Assembly (NCBI GenBank): GCA_023460235.1
Contig: JAEWRE010000083.1
Coordinates: 1-64,000, forward strand
Length of the DNA stretch: 64,000 nucleotides
DNA from: Bacillota bacterium
GTDB lineage: Bacteria; Bacillota; Clostridia; TANB77; CAG-465
Reading direction: 5' to 3'
Below the pieces are notes generated by a model, which saw only the letters and a list, made by a program, of their open reading frames with translations, did not search any database and was not told the DNA's origin. Positions 1 to 9,412 of this stretch are shown one piece after another (position 1 is the first letter of the stretch; every line of letters begins with the position of its first letter). Made by a program: the position numbers and the translations under genes.

Positions 1-1661
1 GGGCAACACAAAATACAACAGAACCAACAAGTGGATGGCAAACATTTACAAATGGAGCAGCAATAACAAAGACAGGAACAACAGGAACATATTATCTATG
101 GGTAAAAGGAAAAGATAAAGCAGGAAACAGTGTAGTAGAAAAAACCAATGGATTTGTAATGGATAATGTTGCACCAACAGATCCAGTAATAACACCTAGT
201 ACAACAGCATGGACAAATGGTAATGTAACAATTACAATAACATATCCAAGTGATGCAACAGTAAAACAATATAGTCTAGATGGAACAAACTGGACAAATT
301 ATACAGCAGCAATAGCAGTAAGTACAAATAACACAACAGTATATGCAAAAGGAAAAGATGCATCAGGAAATCAAAGCTCTACAAGTAGCTTGACAGTAAC
401 AAATATAGATAAAACAGCACCAAGTATACCAACAGTAAATTTAAATGGCTATACAGCAGGGACATGGACAACAGGAAATATAACGTTGAATTTAAGTTCA
501 ACTGATTCTCAATCTGGAATAAATAGATATCAGTGGTCAGGAGATGGAATAAATTGGACAGATTTTCAAAGTAGTTGGGTATATAATTATGATACATGGC
601 AAGCACCATCGTTCAGAGCAATCGATAATGCAGGAAATGCAAGTGGAGCAACTAGTTATTACTCTATACAAAGAGATGCAACAGCACCAACATATAGTAG
701 TTATGCAATAACAAATGTAACAAGTACTGGATATGATGTATACTTATATGGGGTAGCTGATAGTACATCAGGAGTAAATAGAGTACAGTTCCCAACATGG
801 ACAGATTACAATGGTCAAGATGATTTATTATCTGATTGGCAAACAAATTCTTCTGCAACGGGACAAAACTTAGGAAATGGAACATGGTACTTTAGAGTTA
901 ATAAATCAGCACATAATAATGAATCAGGACAATATCAGACACATGTATATTTATTTGACAATGTAGGTAATGTATCTGGATTTTATACTTCAGGGGCAGT
1001 AGTGCCAACTAGTATAAATTATGGTACATCAATTCAGAATACATATTCATCACTTTATTTAAGTAATAGTCCAACTACAGCATTTAATAATTCATATCAT
1101 GATTACGATAAATTGTATAACGGAAACTTTTATCAATCTAATGCGTTACTTGAAACTATGAAAGTTTTGGGTGGTGAAATGATATCACCAAATACTTCAC
1201 GTGTAGATGGAAGTAGTTATGTATATGTAAATTCGGGTGAAAATGCAATAACTTTAAATAGAAGTGGAAATGCAAATAGATGGTTTTTAATTAAAGTTTG
1301 GGCAGGAGGTATGACAACTGGCGTTAGCGTAGGTAATTTTAGAATTAGATTTGCTGATGGAAGTGTGTTAAATCCTGAACAAGCAGTGGCAAATGGATAT
1401 ATAGAACCTTTGGTAGTTCTAACTTCAGGAGCATATAGCACAGCATATAATGGACTTTGGACTAATTTTATAGGATTAAAAAATGGTGGTACTACATCAT
1501 CACAAAATTATCCAATGGGTAATATTATATTTAAAACTAAAAATAAATCATTAATCACAGGAATTAACATATATTCTTCTAGAGCATTTAATTCAAGTTA
1601 TGATGGTATTTATGTTTTTGAATGTACTAATACGACTGAGCTTTCAACGACAGCATTTTAA
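1..1661 (+). CDS. Secreted repeat-rich surface protein, 3' part
   Basis: The reading frame is open from base 3, so the gene begins upstream and only its C-terminal 552 residues are here. The visible part has several bacterial Ig-like repeats of the type seen in clostridial surface proteins: 'GTYYLWVKGKDKAGN', 'TTVYAKGKDASGN', and units starting 'D.TAP....' followed by 'W..G.ITL'. A different domain of about 230 residues follows, rich in Gly, Ser, Asn and Tyr. No LPXTG or transmembrane anchor is visible; the protein ends in 'TTELSTTAF'. A role in adhesion or as a wall-associated protein is inferred from the repeats. A bidirectional terminator closes the gene. The specific family of the C-terminal domain is not recognised. 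Confidence 0.75.
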   Translation, partial: ATQNTTEPTSGWQTFTNGAAITKTGTTGTYYLWVKGKDKAGNSVVEKTNGFVMDNVAPTDPVITPSTTAWTNGNVTITITYPSDATVKQYSLDGTNWTNYTAAIAVSTNNTTVYAKGKDASGNQSSTSSLTVTNIDKTAPSIPTVNLNGYTAGTWTTGNITLNLSSTDSQSGINRYQWSGDGINWTDFQSSWVYNYDTWQAPSFRAIDNAGNASGATSYYSIQRDATAPTYSSYAITNVTSTGYDVYLYGVADSTSGVNRVQFPTWTDYNGQDDLLSDWQTNSSATGQNLGNGTWYFRVNKSAHNNESGQYQTHVYLFDNVGNVSGFYTSGAVVPTSINYGTSIQNTYSSLYLSNSPTTAFNNSYHDYDKLYNGNFYQSNALLETMKVLGGEMISPNTSRVDGSSYVYVNSGENAITLNRSGNANRWFLIKVWAGGMTTGVSVGNFRIRFADGSVLNPEQAVANGYIEPLVVLTSGAYSTAYNGLWTNFIGLKNGGTTSSQNYPMGNIIFKTKNKSLITGINIYSSRAFNSSYDGIYVFECTNTTELSTTAF

Positions 1662-1681
1662 AATAGAATATTGATTAAAAT

Positions 1682-1719
1682 AAAAATACAAGTGATATAT
1701 AAACCTCACTTGTATTTTT
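1682..1719. terminator. Bidirectional rho-independent terminator
   Basis: There is a perfect 14-bp stem (1682-1695 with 1706-1719) with T-rich flank on the + side and A-rich flank on the other. It lies between two convergent genes and can serve both. Confidence 0.8.
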
Positions 1720-2651
1720 TATTTATTATTAATTAAAACTAACATATCATTTGGAATATTTGCTTCTAAAGATAAGTATTCATTTGTTATAGGGTGGTAA
1801 AAAGATAGTTTGTTTGAATGTAGTGCTTGTCTTGAAATATATTTATCAATATCTTCAATGTTATATTCTTTTGCATATAAATCATCCCCAAGAAGTACGT
1901 GCCCGATACTTGCTAAATGAACCCTAATTTGATGAGTTCTTCCAGTATGCAATACTATATTTAGTACAGTAAAATTGTTTGTATAATTTCTATATATTAC
2001 ATCACATTCTGTTTTAGCATAATCACCATTTTCATTTATCTCTCTAATAATTATAGAGTTTTCTTTTCTTGCAATATTCTTTTCTATAATAAAGTTATCT
2101 TCTTGTATAATACCATTACAAATACAAATATATTCTTTCTTTAATTTTATAACATCTTTTTTTCTAGTAAATAATTCTTGTATATAGCTATTCTTTGCAA
2201 AAATACAAAGTCCAGTTGTATTTTTATCAAGTCTTGTAACTATATGTATTCCATATACACCTTTTTCATATAGGTATTTAGCAACTATGTTTGATAATGT
2301 ATTTTCATAATTATCACTACTTGGATGTATTGGCATATTGGATGGTTTGTTTATTACTAGAATATATTCATCTTCATATACAATATCTAAGGAACCATCA
2401 ATTAATTTAAATTTATTAAAAAATGCATTTTCTGAGTTAAAAAGTAGATTATCAATGTTGTTGAAATTTACTGTTATTTTATCATTCATTTTTACTGTTT
2501 CATTAACAAATAATATATTATCATTTACTAATATTGCTCTTGTTTCTTTTAACTTCTTTAGCAATATGCTTGAAATGTATAATTTGTTTTTTAATACATC
2601 CTTTAGTCTTTTTTCATTATCTTGTGGTGTAACAATATATTCAATTACCAT
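1719..2651 (-). CDS. RluA-family rRNA/tRNA pseudouridine synthase
   Basis: This 310-residue protein has an N-terminal S4-like RNA-binding region (about residues 12-70). The RluA/RluD catalytic domain follows. The motif 'TRLDKNTTG' holds the catalytic Asp, and 'HTGRTHQIRVHLASIGH' is the second conserved block. The enzyme would isomerise specific uridines in 23S rRNA or tRNA in the cytoplasm. The Firmicutes paralogues (RluB/D-like) cannot be told apart from sequence alone, so no symbol is given. It converges on the surface-protein gene and is transcribed alone. Confidence 0.9.
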   Translation of the reverse strand: MVIEYIVTPQDNEKRLKDVLKNKLYISSILLKKLKETRAILVNDNILFVNETVKMNDKITVNFNNIDNLLFNSENAFFNKFKLIDGSLDIVYEDEYILVINKPSNMPIHPSSDNYENTLSNIVAKYLYEKGVYGIHIVTRLDKNTTGLCIFAKNSYIQELFTRKKDVIKLKKEYICICNGIIQEDNFIIEKNIARKENSIIIREINENGDYAKTECDVIYRNYTNNFTVLNIVLHTGRTHQIRVHLASIGHVLLGDDLYAKEYNIEDIDKYISRQALHSNKLSFYHPITNEYLSLEANIPNDMLVLINNK

Positions 2652-2716
2652 TTTTTACTCCAGTCTTTTTTAGTATAGTATAGCATAATGTGCGCTAATA
2701 TTCAATAAAACAAAAG

Positions 2717-2746
2717 AAAATCCGGAGATGATAAAATCCGGATTTT
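2717..2746 (-). terminator. Hairpin terminator downstream of the 58-residue gene
   Basis: A 9-bp perfect stem (2717-2725 with 2738-2746) is followed on the minus strand by a T-rich tract. It lies 8 nt past the stop codon of the small gene at 2754-2930. Confidence 0.7.
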
Positions 2747-2753
2747 AGGTATG

Positions 2754-2930
2754 TTATGATTCGTTTGTGTATTTAGCATTTTCTGTTTTTAAATAATCTT
2801 TAAAATTTTTTTCTTGATTCTTCTTATGCTTTTCATTATTGTTGTCATGTGCTTTTTTCATGTTACTACTTATAGGATAAACTGGATTAGTATAAAGCAT
2901 ACTATTTACTGAGTAATTAGTAAAAATCAT
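2754..2930 (-). CDS. Small hydrophilic protein of unknown function (58 aa)
   Basis: This gene is not recognised. It begins ATG at 2930 with an excellent AGGAGGTG ribosome binding site 5 nt upstream, and ends with TAA just before a clear terminator, so it is a complete transcription unit. The N-terminal third is neutral (Asn, Tyr, Ser, Pro). The C-terminal half is strongly charged, rich in Lys, Asn, Glu and His ('KKAHDNNNEKHKKNQEK'). There is no signal peptide or membrane segment. The minus-strand sequence upstream holds TATAAT-like boxes near 3000. Confidence 0.65.
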   Translation of the reverse strand: MIFTNYSVNSMLYTNPVYPISSNMKKAHDNNNEKHKKNQEKNFKDYLKTENAKYTNES

Positions 2931-3075
2931 AAAAACACCTCCTAAGGAAGGAACGACACATTATCATAATTGGTAAACATAAAATATTATATATAATATA
3001 ATTATACCATAAATTAGAGAAAATACAATACATATTTGATGATATATCCTAATTTATCAAAAGTTAATATTTTAA

Positions 3076-3104
3076 TTGAAAAAAAGTACAATTTAGTATA
3101 TAAT
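3076..3104 (+). promoter_or_regulatory. Sigma-A-type promoter for the methyltransferase operon
   Basis: TTGAAA (3076-3081) and TATAAT (3099-3104) are separated by 17 nt. Transcription would start near 3111, which favours the ATG at 3135 over the TTG at 3120 as the start of the next gene. Confidence 0.6.
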
Positions 3105-3134
3105 TAGATATGTCAAAGATTGGAATATGATTTT

Positions 3135-3896
3135 ATGTTAAATGCTTATGAAAGAATAGATGATTTAGGTATAAATGATTTAAAACTTATACAAAATAAA
3201 AACTTTTTTTGCTTTGGTACTGATAGTGTATTACTTGCAAATTTTGTTTCTTCAAATAATAAAAAAAATGTTATAATGGATCTTTGTAGCGGTAGTGGTG
3301 TAATACCTATTATTTTGTCTGCAAAGAAAGAATATAGCAAAATATTTGGTGTTGAATTACAAGATGAAATGTTTGATTTATTGAACAGAAATATTGAACT
3401 AAATGATTTAAAAGAAAAAATAATACCAATACAAAGTGATATAAAAGATGTTAAATATATAAGAGAAAAAATAGAAGATAATGTTAAAAGAAATAGTGTT
3501 GATATTATTGTATGTAATCCACCATATAAAACCACAGGTACAGGTGTGTTGAGTGATGGAAAAGTAAAATATATTGCAAGACATGAAGTAATGTGCAATT
3601 TAGAAGATGTGTTCATTACAAGTTCAAAGCTATTAAATAGCAAGGGTAAGTTATACTTAGTACATAAACCAGATAGACTTTCTGACTTAATAAGTATTGC
3701 TAGAAAATATAGGCTAGAGCCTAAGCAAATAAGGTTTGTTTATCCAAAAATTGAATCTAAACCTAGCATAGTGTTAATTGAATATGTTAGAAATGGTGGT
3801 AATGAAGTAAAAATATTAGAACCACTAATTGAATATGATAGTGATGGAAACTATACGGATGAAATATATAAAATATATGGAATTAATAAAAATTAA
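3135..3896 (+). CDS. tRNA1(Val) (adenine37-N6)-methyltransferase, TrmN6/YabB family
   Basis: This is a class I SAM-dependent methyltransferase. 'DLCSGSGVIPIIL' is the SAM-binding loop and 'VCNPPYK' is the NPPY catalytic motif of N6-adenine enzymes. The opening 'ERIDDL...LKLIQ...F.FGTDSVLLANF' is typical of the YabB/YfiC group that modifies A37 of tRNA. The frame is open back to a TTG at 3120, but the promoter position leaves almost no leader there, so ATG 3135 (253 aa) is preferred; neither has a strong ribosome binding site. It heads a run with the hydrolase and rsmI genes. Confidence 0.85.
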   Translation: MLNAYERIDDLGINDLKLIQNKNFFCFGTDSVLLANFVSSNNKKNVIMDLCSGSGVIPIILSAKKEYSKIFGVELQDEMFDLLNRNIELNDLKEKIIPIQSDIKDVKYIREKIEDNVKRNSVDIIVCNPPYKTTGTGVLSDGKVKYIARHEVMCNLEDVFITSSKLLNSKGKLYLVHKPDRLSDLISIARKYRLEPKQIRFVYPKIESKPSIVLIEYVRNGGNEVKILEPLIEYDSDGNYTDEIYKIYGINKN

Positions 3897-3913
3897 TAGT
3901 TATGGAGAATGTT

Positions 3914-4837
3914 ATGAAAGAAAAAATTAAGAAAATACTAAAAAGGGTTTTGTTTGGGATAATAATTATAGCTTTTATTATAGCTCTAGCCTTTGGAATG
4001 CATACAGCATATAAATACTATAATGGTGTAAATTTAACACAATTAAGTCCACAAACCAAAAGCCAAATGATGGGATATATTATTAAGACTAAAACTGGTA
4101 AGGTAATTGTAGTTGATGGGGGTACTCCAGGTGATGGAGAAAACTTAAGAAAATATATAAGAAAATATGGTAATAAAGTTGATGCTTGGTTTTTAACTCA
4201 TCCACATAGAGATCATGTAGGAGCATTTATAGATACTGTAAATAAAGATTCTGATATTAAGATAAAAAAAATATATAAATCAATGGATACTATTGATGAA
4301 ATAGAAAAATATCAAAGTGAAAGAGAAAATGATGCAAAAGATTTATTTACAGCTTTTGATAATACTAATGTAAAAGACAACATAGAGGAAGTAACACTTG
4401 GAGAAAATATACAAATAGATAATGTTAGTGTTGAAGTACTAGGAGTAAAGAATCCAGAAATAACTAACAATTATGGTAATAATTCAAGTATGGTACTAAA
4501 AGTTCATGTTAACAATAAATCAATACTATTTTTAGGTGATACTGGACTTGAAAGTGGAAATAAATTAATTAGTATGTATCCTAAAGAAAAACTTAAAAGT
4601 GATATAGTTCAAATGGCACATCATGGTCAAGCTGGTGCAAGTGAAAAACTTTATGAAGTGATTGATCCAAAAATCGCTCTTTGGCCAACACCTGAATGGC
4701 TATGGGATGATGATACAGGTGAAGGTACTGGAAGTGGAAATTGGAAAACTTTAGATACTAGGGCTTGGATGGATAACATTGGTGTCAAAAAAAATTATGT
4801 TGCAAAAGACGGAGATATAACAATTAGAGTTTGGTAA
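3914..4837 (+). CDS. Membrane-anchored ComEC-type metallo-beta-lactamase-fold hydrolase
   Basis: One N-terminal transmembrane helix (about residues 10-33) is followed by a metallo-beta-lactamase-fold domain. Its metal ligands are visible: 'THPHRDH' (HxHxDH), 'LFLGDTG' and 'MAHHGQAG'. This resembles the C-terminal domain of ComEC and free-standing relatives, which are thought to act on phosphodiester or nucleotide substrates. The helix would place the domain outside the membrane (inference). ATG 3914 is chosen because GGAG lies 6 nt upstream; the frame also has an ATG at 3902. It sits between the tRNA methyltransferase and rsmI. Confidence 0.8.
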   Translation: MKEKIKKILKRVLFGIIIIAFIIALAFGMHTAYKYYNGVNLTQLSPQTKSQMMGYIIKTKTGKVIVVDGGTPGDGENLRKYIRKYGNKVDAWFLTHPHRDHVGAFIDTVNKDSDIKIKKIYKSMDTIDEIEKYQSERENDAKDLFTAFDNTNVKDNIEEVTLGENIQIDNVSVEVLGVKNPEITNNYGNNSSMVLKVHVNNKSILFLGDTGLESGNKLISMYPKEKLKSDIVQMAHHGQAGASEKLYEVIDPKIALWPTPEWLWDDDTGEGTGSGNWKTLDTRAWMDNIGVKKNYVAKDGDITIRVW

Positions 4838-4850
4838 TTGGAGGAAGAAA

Positions 4851-5729
4851 GTGAAAAAAACTAATTTAGAAAACGATAGTGGCAAGGGGATTTTGTATAT
4901 TGTTGGAACACCAATTGGTAATTTAGGTGATATTACATATAGAGCAGTAGAGATATTAAAAAATGTTGATATTATACTTGCAGAAGATACAAGACAAACA
5001 TTAAAATTACTTAATTACTTAAATATAGAAAAATCAATGATAAGTTATCATAGACACAATGAAGATGATAAAATAGAAAAAGTACTTAGTCTTTTAAATG
5101 AACAAAAAAATGTGGCTTTAGTTTCAGATGCGGGTATGCCTATTATTTCTGATCCAGGTCAAAGTTTAGTTAAGGCTTTAATTAATAACGATTACAAAAT
5201 TGAGGTTATACCTGGTGTTACTGCTCTTACTACTGCAATTGTTAAAAGTGGAATGGACAGTACTAGATTTACCTTTGAAGGGTTTCTTTCAATAAACAAA
5301 AAGCAAAGAAAAGCAAGACTTGAAGAATTAAAGCTAGAAGTAAGAACCATGATATTTTACGAGGCTCCTCATAAAATAGTTTATACTCTAAAAGATATGT
5401 TAGAATATTTTGGAAACAGAAACATATGTATTGCAAGAGAATTAACAAAGTTTTATGAAGAATTTAGATATGTTACAATTGAAGATGCTATTAAAAAAAT
5501 AGAAGAAGATGGAATAAAAGGCGAAATCGTACTTATAGTTGAAGGTAAAAATGAAGAAGATATAGCTCAAGAAAAACTCGAACAAATTAATAATATTAGT
5601 ATTTTAGATATGGTAAAAGATGAGATAAAAAAAGGGACTAGTAAAAAAGATGCAATAAAAAAAGTTGCTAAACTAAGAGGAATAAACAAAAACGAAGTAT
5701 ATAAAGAATGTTTGGACTTAGATGTTTAA
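4851..5729 (+). CDS. rsmI: 16S rRNA (cytidine1402-2'-O)-methyltransferase
   Basis: This 292-residue protein belongs to the tetrapyrrole-methylase-like fold. The RsmI signatures are 'GTPIGNLGDIT', 'LAEDTRQTLKLL', 'VSDAGMPIISDPG' and 'VIPGVTALTTAIV'. It methylates the ribose of C1402 in the 16S decoding centre. It starts at GTG 4851, with GGAGG 6 nt upstream. In Firmicutes rsmI commonly follows the YabB methyltransferase gene, as here. Only 14 nt separate its stop from the rnhB start. Confidence 0.95.
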   Translation: MKKTNLENDSGKGILYIVGTPIGNLGDITYRAVEILKNVDIILAEDTRQTLKLLNYLNIEKSMISYHRHNEDDKIEKVLSLLNEQKNVALVSDAGMPIISDPGQSLVKALINNDYKIEVIPGVTALTTAIVKSGMDSTRFTFEGFLSINKKQRKARLEELKLEVRTMIFYEAPHKIVYTLKDMLEYFGNRNICIARELTKFYEEFRYVTIEDAIKKIEEDGIKGEIVLIVEGKNEEDIAQEKLEQINNISILDMVKDEIKKGTSKKDAIKKVAKLRGINKNEVYKECLDLDV

Positions 5730-5743
5730 AATAGAGGAGAAAT

Positions 5744-6368
5744 ATGAAAGAACAAGAACTTATAAGATTAAACAATATGTTAGAAATTGAAAGAAGTCTA
5801 TATGAAAAAGGATACAACTTTGTATGCGGAGTAGATGAAGCAGGTCGTGGACCTCTTTGTGGACCAGTTGTTGCAGCAGCAGTTATCCTTCGGTAAAGGA
5901 ATGTGTTTAGAAGGAATAAATGATTCTAAGAAGTTAAGTGAGAAAAAAAGAGAACAGTTATATGATGTTATAATGGAAAACGCCGTTGCAGTTGGTGTTG
6001 GCATGAGTGATGTGGATATAATTGAAGAAGTTAATATCCTAAATGCTACTAAACTTGCAATGAAGCAAGCAATTGAAAATCTTAATATAAGACCTGATTA
6101 TGTTTTAATAGATGGAAATCAAATGATAAATATTGATATAAGTGGTGAGACTGTGGTGTCAGGTGATGCTAAATCTGAATCTATTGCTGCTGCATCTATA
6201 ATTGCAAAAGTAACAAGAGATAGATTACTTTTAACTTTTGATAAACTTTATCCGGAATATGGACTTGCAAAGCACAAGGGATATGGTACAAAGGTACATG
6301 TTGAAGCCATAAAACAACATGGACTTACACCAATTCATAGAAAAAGTTTTTGTACAAAATTTGTTTAA
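5744..6368 (+). pseudogene. rnhB: Ribonuclease HII, interrupted by a frameshift
   Basis: RNase HII removes ribonucleotides from RNA:DNA hybrids. The N-terminus (ATG 5744, GAGGAG upstream) reads to '[19 protein letters not shown]', containing the catalytic Asp-Glu, then hits TAA at 5894-5896. The rest of the enzyme continues in the +1 frame from about 5891: 'DSKKLSEKKREQLY', 'SIAAASIIAKVTRDRLL' and 'HKGYGTKVHVEAIKQHGLTPIHRKSF'. One extra base (or two missing) around 5889-5893 explains it. The remainder is well conserved, so the event is recent or a sequencing error. As written, no full-length enzyme is made. Confidence 0.9.
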
Positions 6369-6454
6369 AAATAACTATTATTAAGTTAAATATTTAATTT
6401 TATTGAAAATGTAGTAATAATGTAGTAAAATATATAGTATATAAGGAGAAATTT

Positions 6455-7912
6455 ATGGAGTTAAAAGAAGATGTTGTATTAGATAAAAACAATTTAAATA
6501 GTAGATTAGCAAGACTTTTTAGTGTAAGGATTGAAGATATTGTTAATACTGATAGTGATCTTGGGAAAAATCTATATTATAAAGAAAGAGCCGATAGAGA
6601 AATTTTAAAAGTATATGAAAAAAATGGAAGGAATTTTCAAAGGGAACTAATAGATAATGTTAATGACTCTAATTTCATTGATGATCTAAAAGAAGAGCTT
6701 TTAAAAACCAAAGAACAAAAAAAATCTGAAAGAACTCGTGATGAAAGTAAACAAAAAGTTGACAAAAAAGTAAAAGAATTACAAAAGGAAGGATTAGATA
6801 TTGATAATGCTGAAGAGGAAAACATTATTGATGATATAAATAATGGTGAGATTGAACTTACAGATGAAGAAATTGAAAAGGCTGTAATTAAGGCTGCTTA
6901 CTCAAAAGTATATGATGAATATTCTAAGTATAGACAAAACCTTTACTATGGTCAAAATGGTCAAGTTGTAAATGGAGATTTAGATGTAGGATATAAACAA
7001 GGAATGAAAATAGTTCTTTATGAAAATCATTTAAGAAAACTAGATCTTGGTTATAGAGCTAAATATGGTGTGTTTATAGCACAAGACCATGAAGATATAG
7101 CAAAAAAAGAAAATGAACATTCATATAAGTCAGCAAAAGCAGAAAAAAGTATAAATTACAAAGTTGACCAAGGTCTTGATAGAATAACAATATTAAATGA
7201 TGAGATAGAGTCTATAATAGAAGAAATGTCTAACCTTTCTGATAAGGCAGAAAATACAAAATCTGATTCATTTAAAGACAAAATGGATAAACTTCAAAGT
7301 GAGTATATTGATAAAACTTGTGAATTAACTGAACTTAAACCAAGTGCATTGGAATTACACGAGCAAGTAGAAAATTACGATGAACAAGAATTATTTAAAG
7401 AAAGAGTTATGGGGAAAAATTATGATAAAAAACATAATAGAGCTGTAATTAATACCAAAACACTTAACAAAAATAGGGGAAATAATAAATTTAAGGATGA
7501 ACTTGCAGATCAGACAATTGATGAAGTGCATGGTAATATGGACTATAGTTTGGATGAAGCAGAACAAATTCTTAAAACTGCAGATGAACTTATAACTGGT
7601 AATCCTACAAGAGATGATTTAACAAAGGCAACTGAGCTTACTGAATCAGCTAAAGCAATTGTTGGCATTTCTGGAGAAATTAAATTTGATGAGCAAAAAG
7701 AAAATTTAACTGAACAAAATAAAGAGATTTCCAAAGATGATGATGAACTAGAATCTCAAAAAGAAAAATCTGATTTTGTGAAATATTGTGAGGGTGCAGT
7801 ACGAAGTGAAGAAGAAATTCTTGAAATAGATGTAAAAAGATTGAAAGAAGAAATAAAACTAACACGTGAAGAAATAACTAAAAAAAGAGAATCTATATCA
7901 AATATAAGATAA
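6455..7912 (+). CDS. Large charged coiled-coil protein of unknown function
   Basis: This gene is not recognised. It encodes 485 residues with very high Lys and Glu content and long predicted coiled coils (about 70-150, 235-300 and 440-485). There is no signal peptide, transmembrane helix or Cys-rich motif. A central part (about 150-230, 'YDEYSKYRQNLYYGQNGQ') is less charged. The start ATG 6455 has AAGGAG 7 nt upstream. It is probably cytoplasmic and structural or scaffolding (inference only). It lies between rnhB and the aldolase gene. Confidence 0.6.
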   Translation: MELKEDVVLDKNNLNSRLARLFSVRIEDIVNTDSDLGKNLYYKERADREILKVYEKNGRNFQRELIDNVNDSNFIDDLKEELLKTKEQKKSERTRDESKQKVDKKVKELQKEGLDIDNAEEENIIDDINNGEIELTDEEIEKAVIKAAYSKVYDEYSKYRQNLYYGQNGQVVNGDLDVGYKQGMKIVLYENHLRKLDLGYRAKYGVFIAQDHEDIAKKENEHSYKSAKAEKSINYKVDQGLDRITILNDEIESIIEEMSNLSDKAENTKSDSFKDKMDKLQSEYIDKTCELTELKPSALELHEQVENYDEQELFKERVMGKNYDKKHNRAVINTKTLNKNRGNNKFKDELADQTIDEVHGNMDYSLDEAEQILKTADELITGNPTRDDLTKATELTESAKAIVGISGEIKFDEQKENLTEQNKEISKDDDELESQKEKSDFVKYCEGAVRSEEEILEIDVKRLKEEIKLTREEITKKRESISNIR

Positions 7913-7969
7913 AATTGTATGATAATTGTTAAGTTATAAGTTATATATAATAAGAAAGAGGGAGATAGT

Positions 7970-8917
7970 ATGGGTTTAGTAACAACCAAAGAAATGTTTG
8001 AGAAAGCTGCAAAAGGAGGATATGCAATAGGTGCTTTTAATGTAAATAACATGGAAATTATTCAAGGAATAGTTGAGGCTGCAAATGAAGCAAATTCACC
8101 AGTTATATTACAAGTATCAGCAGGAGCAAGAAAATATGCAAATCCTATTTATTTAAAGAAATTAGTTGAAGCAGCAATTGAATGTAATAAACTATCTGGT
8201 AAAGATTTACCAATTGTTTTACATTTAGATCATGGAGCAGATTTTGAAATTTGTAAAGATTGTATTGATAATGGATTTACATCTGTTATGATTGATGGTT
8301 CAAAATATGATTTTGAAGAAAATGTAGAACTTACTAAAAAAGTAGTTGAATATGCTCATCCAAGAGGAGTAGTTGTAGAAGCTGAAATTGGAAAACTTGC
8401 TGGTGTTGAAGATGATGTTAATGTTGCAGATGATGATGCTATGTATACAGATCCAGAACAAGCAGCAGAATTTGTAAAAAGAACTGGTTGTGATTCACTT
8501 GCAGTTGCAATTGGAACAAGTCATGGTGCATACAAATTTAAAGGTGAACCAAAACTTAGATTTGATATATTAGAAAAAATATCTGAATTATTACCAGAAG
8601 GTTATCCAATAGTTTTACATGGTGCTTCTTCTGTACCACAAGAATTCGTTAAAATGTGTAATGAATATGGCGGAAATATACCAGGTGCTAAAGGTGTTCC
8701 AGAAGAATTACTTAGAAAAGCAGCAACAATGTCTGTATGTAAAATAAATATTGATAGTGATATTCGTCTCGCAATGACTGCAAATATTCGTGAATGTTTT
8801 GTTAAAACACCAGAAGTATTTGATCCTAGAACATATTTAACACAAGCAAGAACAGCAGTAAAAGATATGGTTAAACATAAAATTATAGAAGTTCTTGGAA
8901 GTGAAAATAAAGCTTAA
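7970..8917 (+). CDS. fba: Class II fructose-1,6-bisphosphate aldolase
   Basis: This 315-residue enzyme is a zinc-dependent aldolase that cleaves fructose-1,6-bisphosphate in glycolysis and runs in reverse in gluconeogenesis. Zinc and catalytic residues are visible: 'LHLDHGADFE', 'MIDGSKYDFEENV', 'EAEIGKLAGVEDDV' and 'VLHGASSVPQEFV'. The start ATG 7970 has GAGGGAG upstream. It is compatible with a related tagatose-bisphosphate role, but no sugar-utilisation neighbours are present, so the glycolytic role is the best call. Confidence 0.95.
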   Translation: MGLVTTKEMFEKAAKGGYAIGAFNVNNMEIIQGIVEAANEANSPVILQVSAGARKYANPIYLKKLVEAAIECNKLSGKDLPIVLHLDHGADFEICKDCIDNGFTSVMIDGSKYDFEENVELTKKVVEYAHPRGVVVEAEIGKLAGVEDDVNVADDDAMYTDPEQAAEFVKRTGCDSLAVAIGTSHGAYKFKGEPKLRFDILEKISELLPEGYPIVLHGASSVPQEFVKMCNEYGGNIPGAKGVPEELLRKAATMSVCKINIDSDIRLAMTANIRECFVKTPEVFDPRTYLTQARTAVKDMVKHKIIEVLGSENKA

Positions 8918-8939
8918 TTGAAATAATATAGGTGATTTT

Positions 8940-9380
8940 ATGGAAGAAATAATTCAGAATAAAGATATTCAACCAACAATTAATGAAATTCTAAATAATA
9001 TGAATGAGAGTACAAAAGCAAATTATATTAATCTAATACAATTTTTAGAAGATATGTATAATGGAAATCCATTTATTGCATATAGTAGTTGTTCTGCTAT
9101 GCCTGGTTGGAATATAAAGTACAAAAAGGGAAGTAAATCCTTTGGTACTATATATCCAGATAGAGAATTTATTACTATGCTTTTAGTTGTAAATCAAGAA
9201 TGTATAGATAAAATATTTGAAATGAAAGATAATTATACAAATTACTTTATTCAGCTAATTAACAAAAGTGGATCATTAAATGGTTCAAAATGGTTAATGG
9301 TTTGTATTGATGATGAGGATATACTTGAAGATGTTAAAAGAACCTTAACTATAAAATACCCTATAAAAGTAAAAAATTAA
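8940..9380 (+). CDS. DUF3788 family protein
   Basis: This 146-residue cytoplasmic protein matches the layout of the DUF3788 family. A helical N-terminus is followed by 'GWNIKYKKGSKSFGTIYPD' and 'FITMLLVVNQ', then a late 'WLMVCIDDEDILEDVKRTL' segment. Its molecular function is unknown. It lies 22 nt after the aldolase and is probably cotranscribed with it, ending at a hairpin terminator. Confidence 0.75.
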   Translation: MEEIIQNKDIQPTINEILNNMNESTKANYINLIQFLEDMYNGNPFIAYSSCSAMPGWNIKYKKGSKSFGTIYPDREFITMLLVVNQECIDKIFEMKDNYTNYFIQLINKSGSLNGSKWLMVCIDDEDILEDVKRTLTIKYPIKVKN

Positions 9381-9383
9381 TAC

Positions 9384-9412
9384 AAAAGATGGAGTTAAAA
9401 GCTTCATCTTTT
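9384..9412 (+). terminator. Rho-independent terminator
   Basis: An 8-bp stem (9384-9391 with 9405-9412) ends in a T run, 3 nt after the DUF3788 gene. It separates the aldolase unit from the RHS locus. Confidence 0.65.

Noticed and set aside
2338..2673. Plus-strand 111-codon frame opposite the pseudouridine synthase
   Set aside because: The minus-strand gene is a clear RluA enzyme. The opposite frame is Phe/Ser/Leu-rich with no ribosome binding site.
3146..3643. Minus-strand frame of 165 codons opposite the methyltransferase
   Set aside because: It is a shadow of a well-conserved gene, with Ser/Phe-rich composition typical of antisense frames here.
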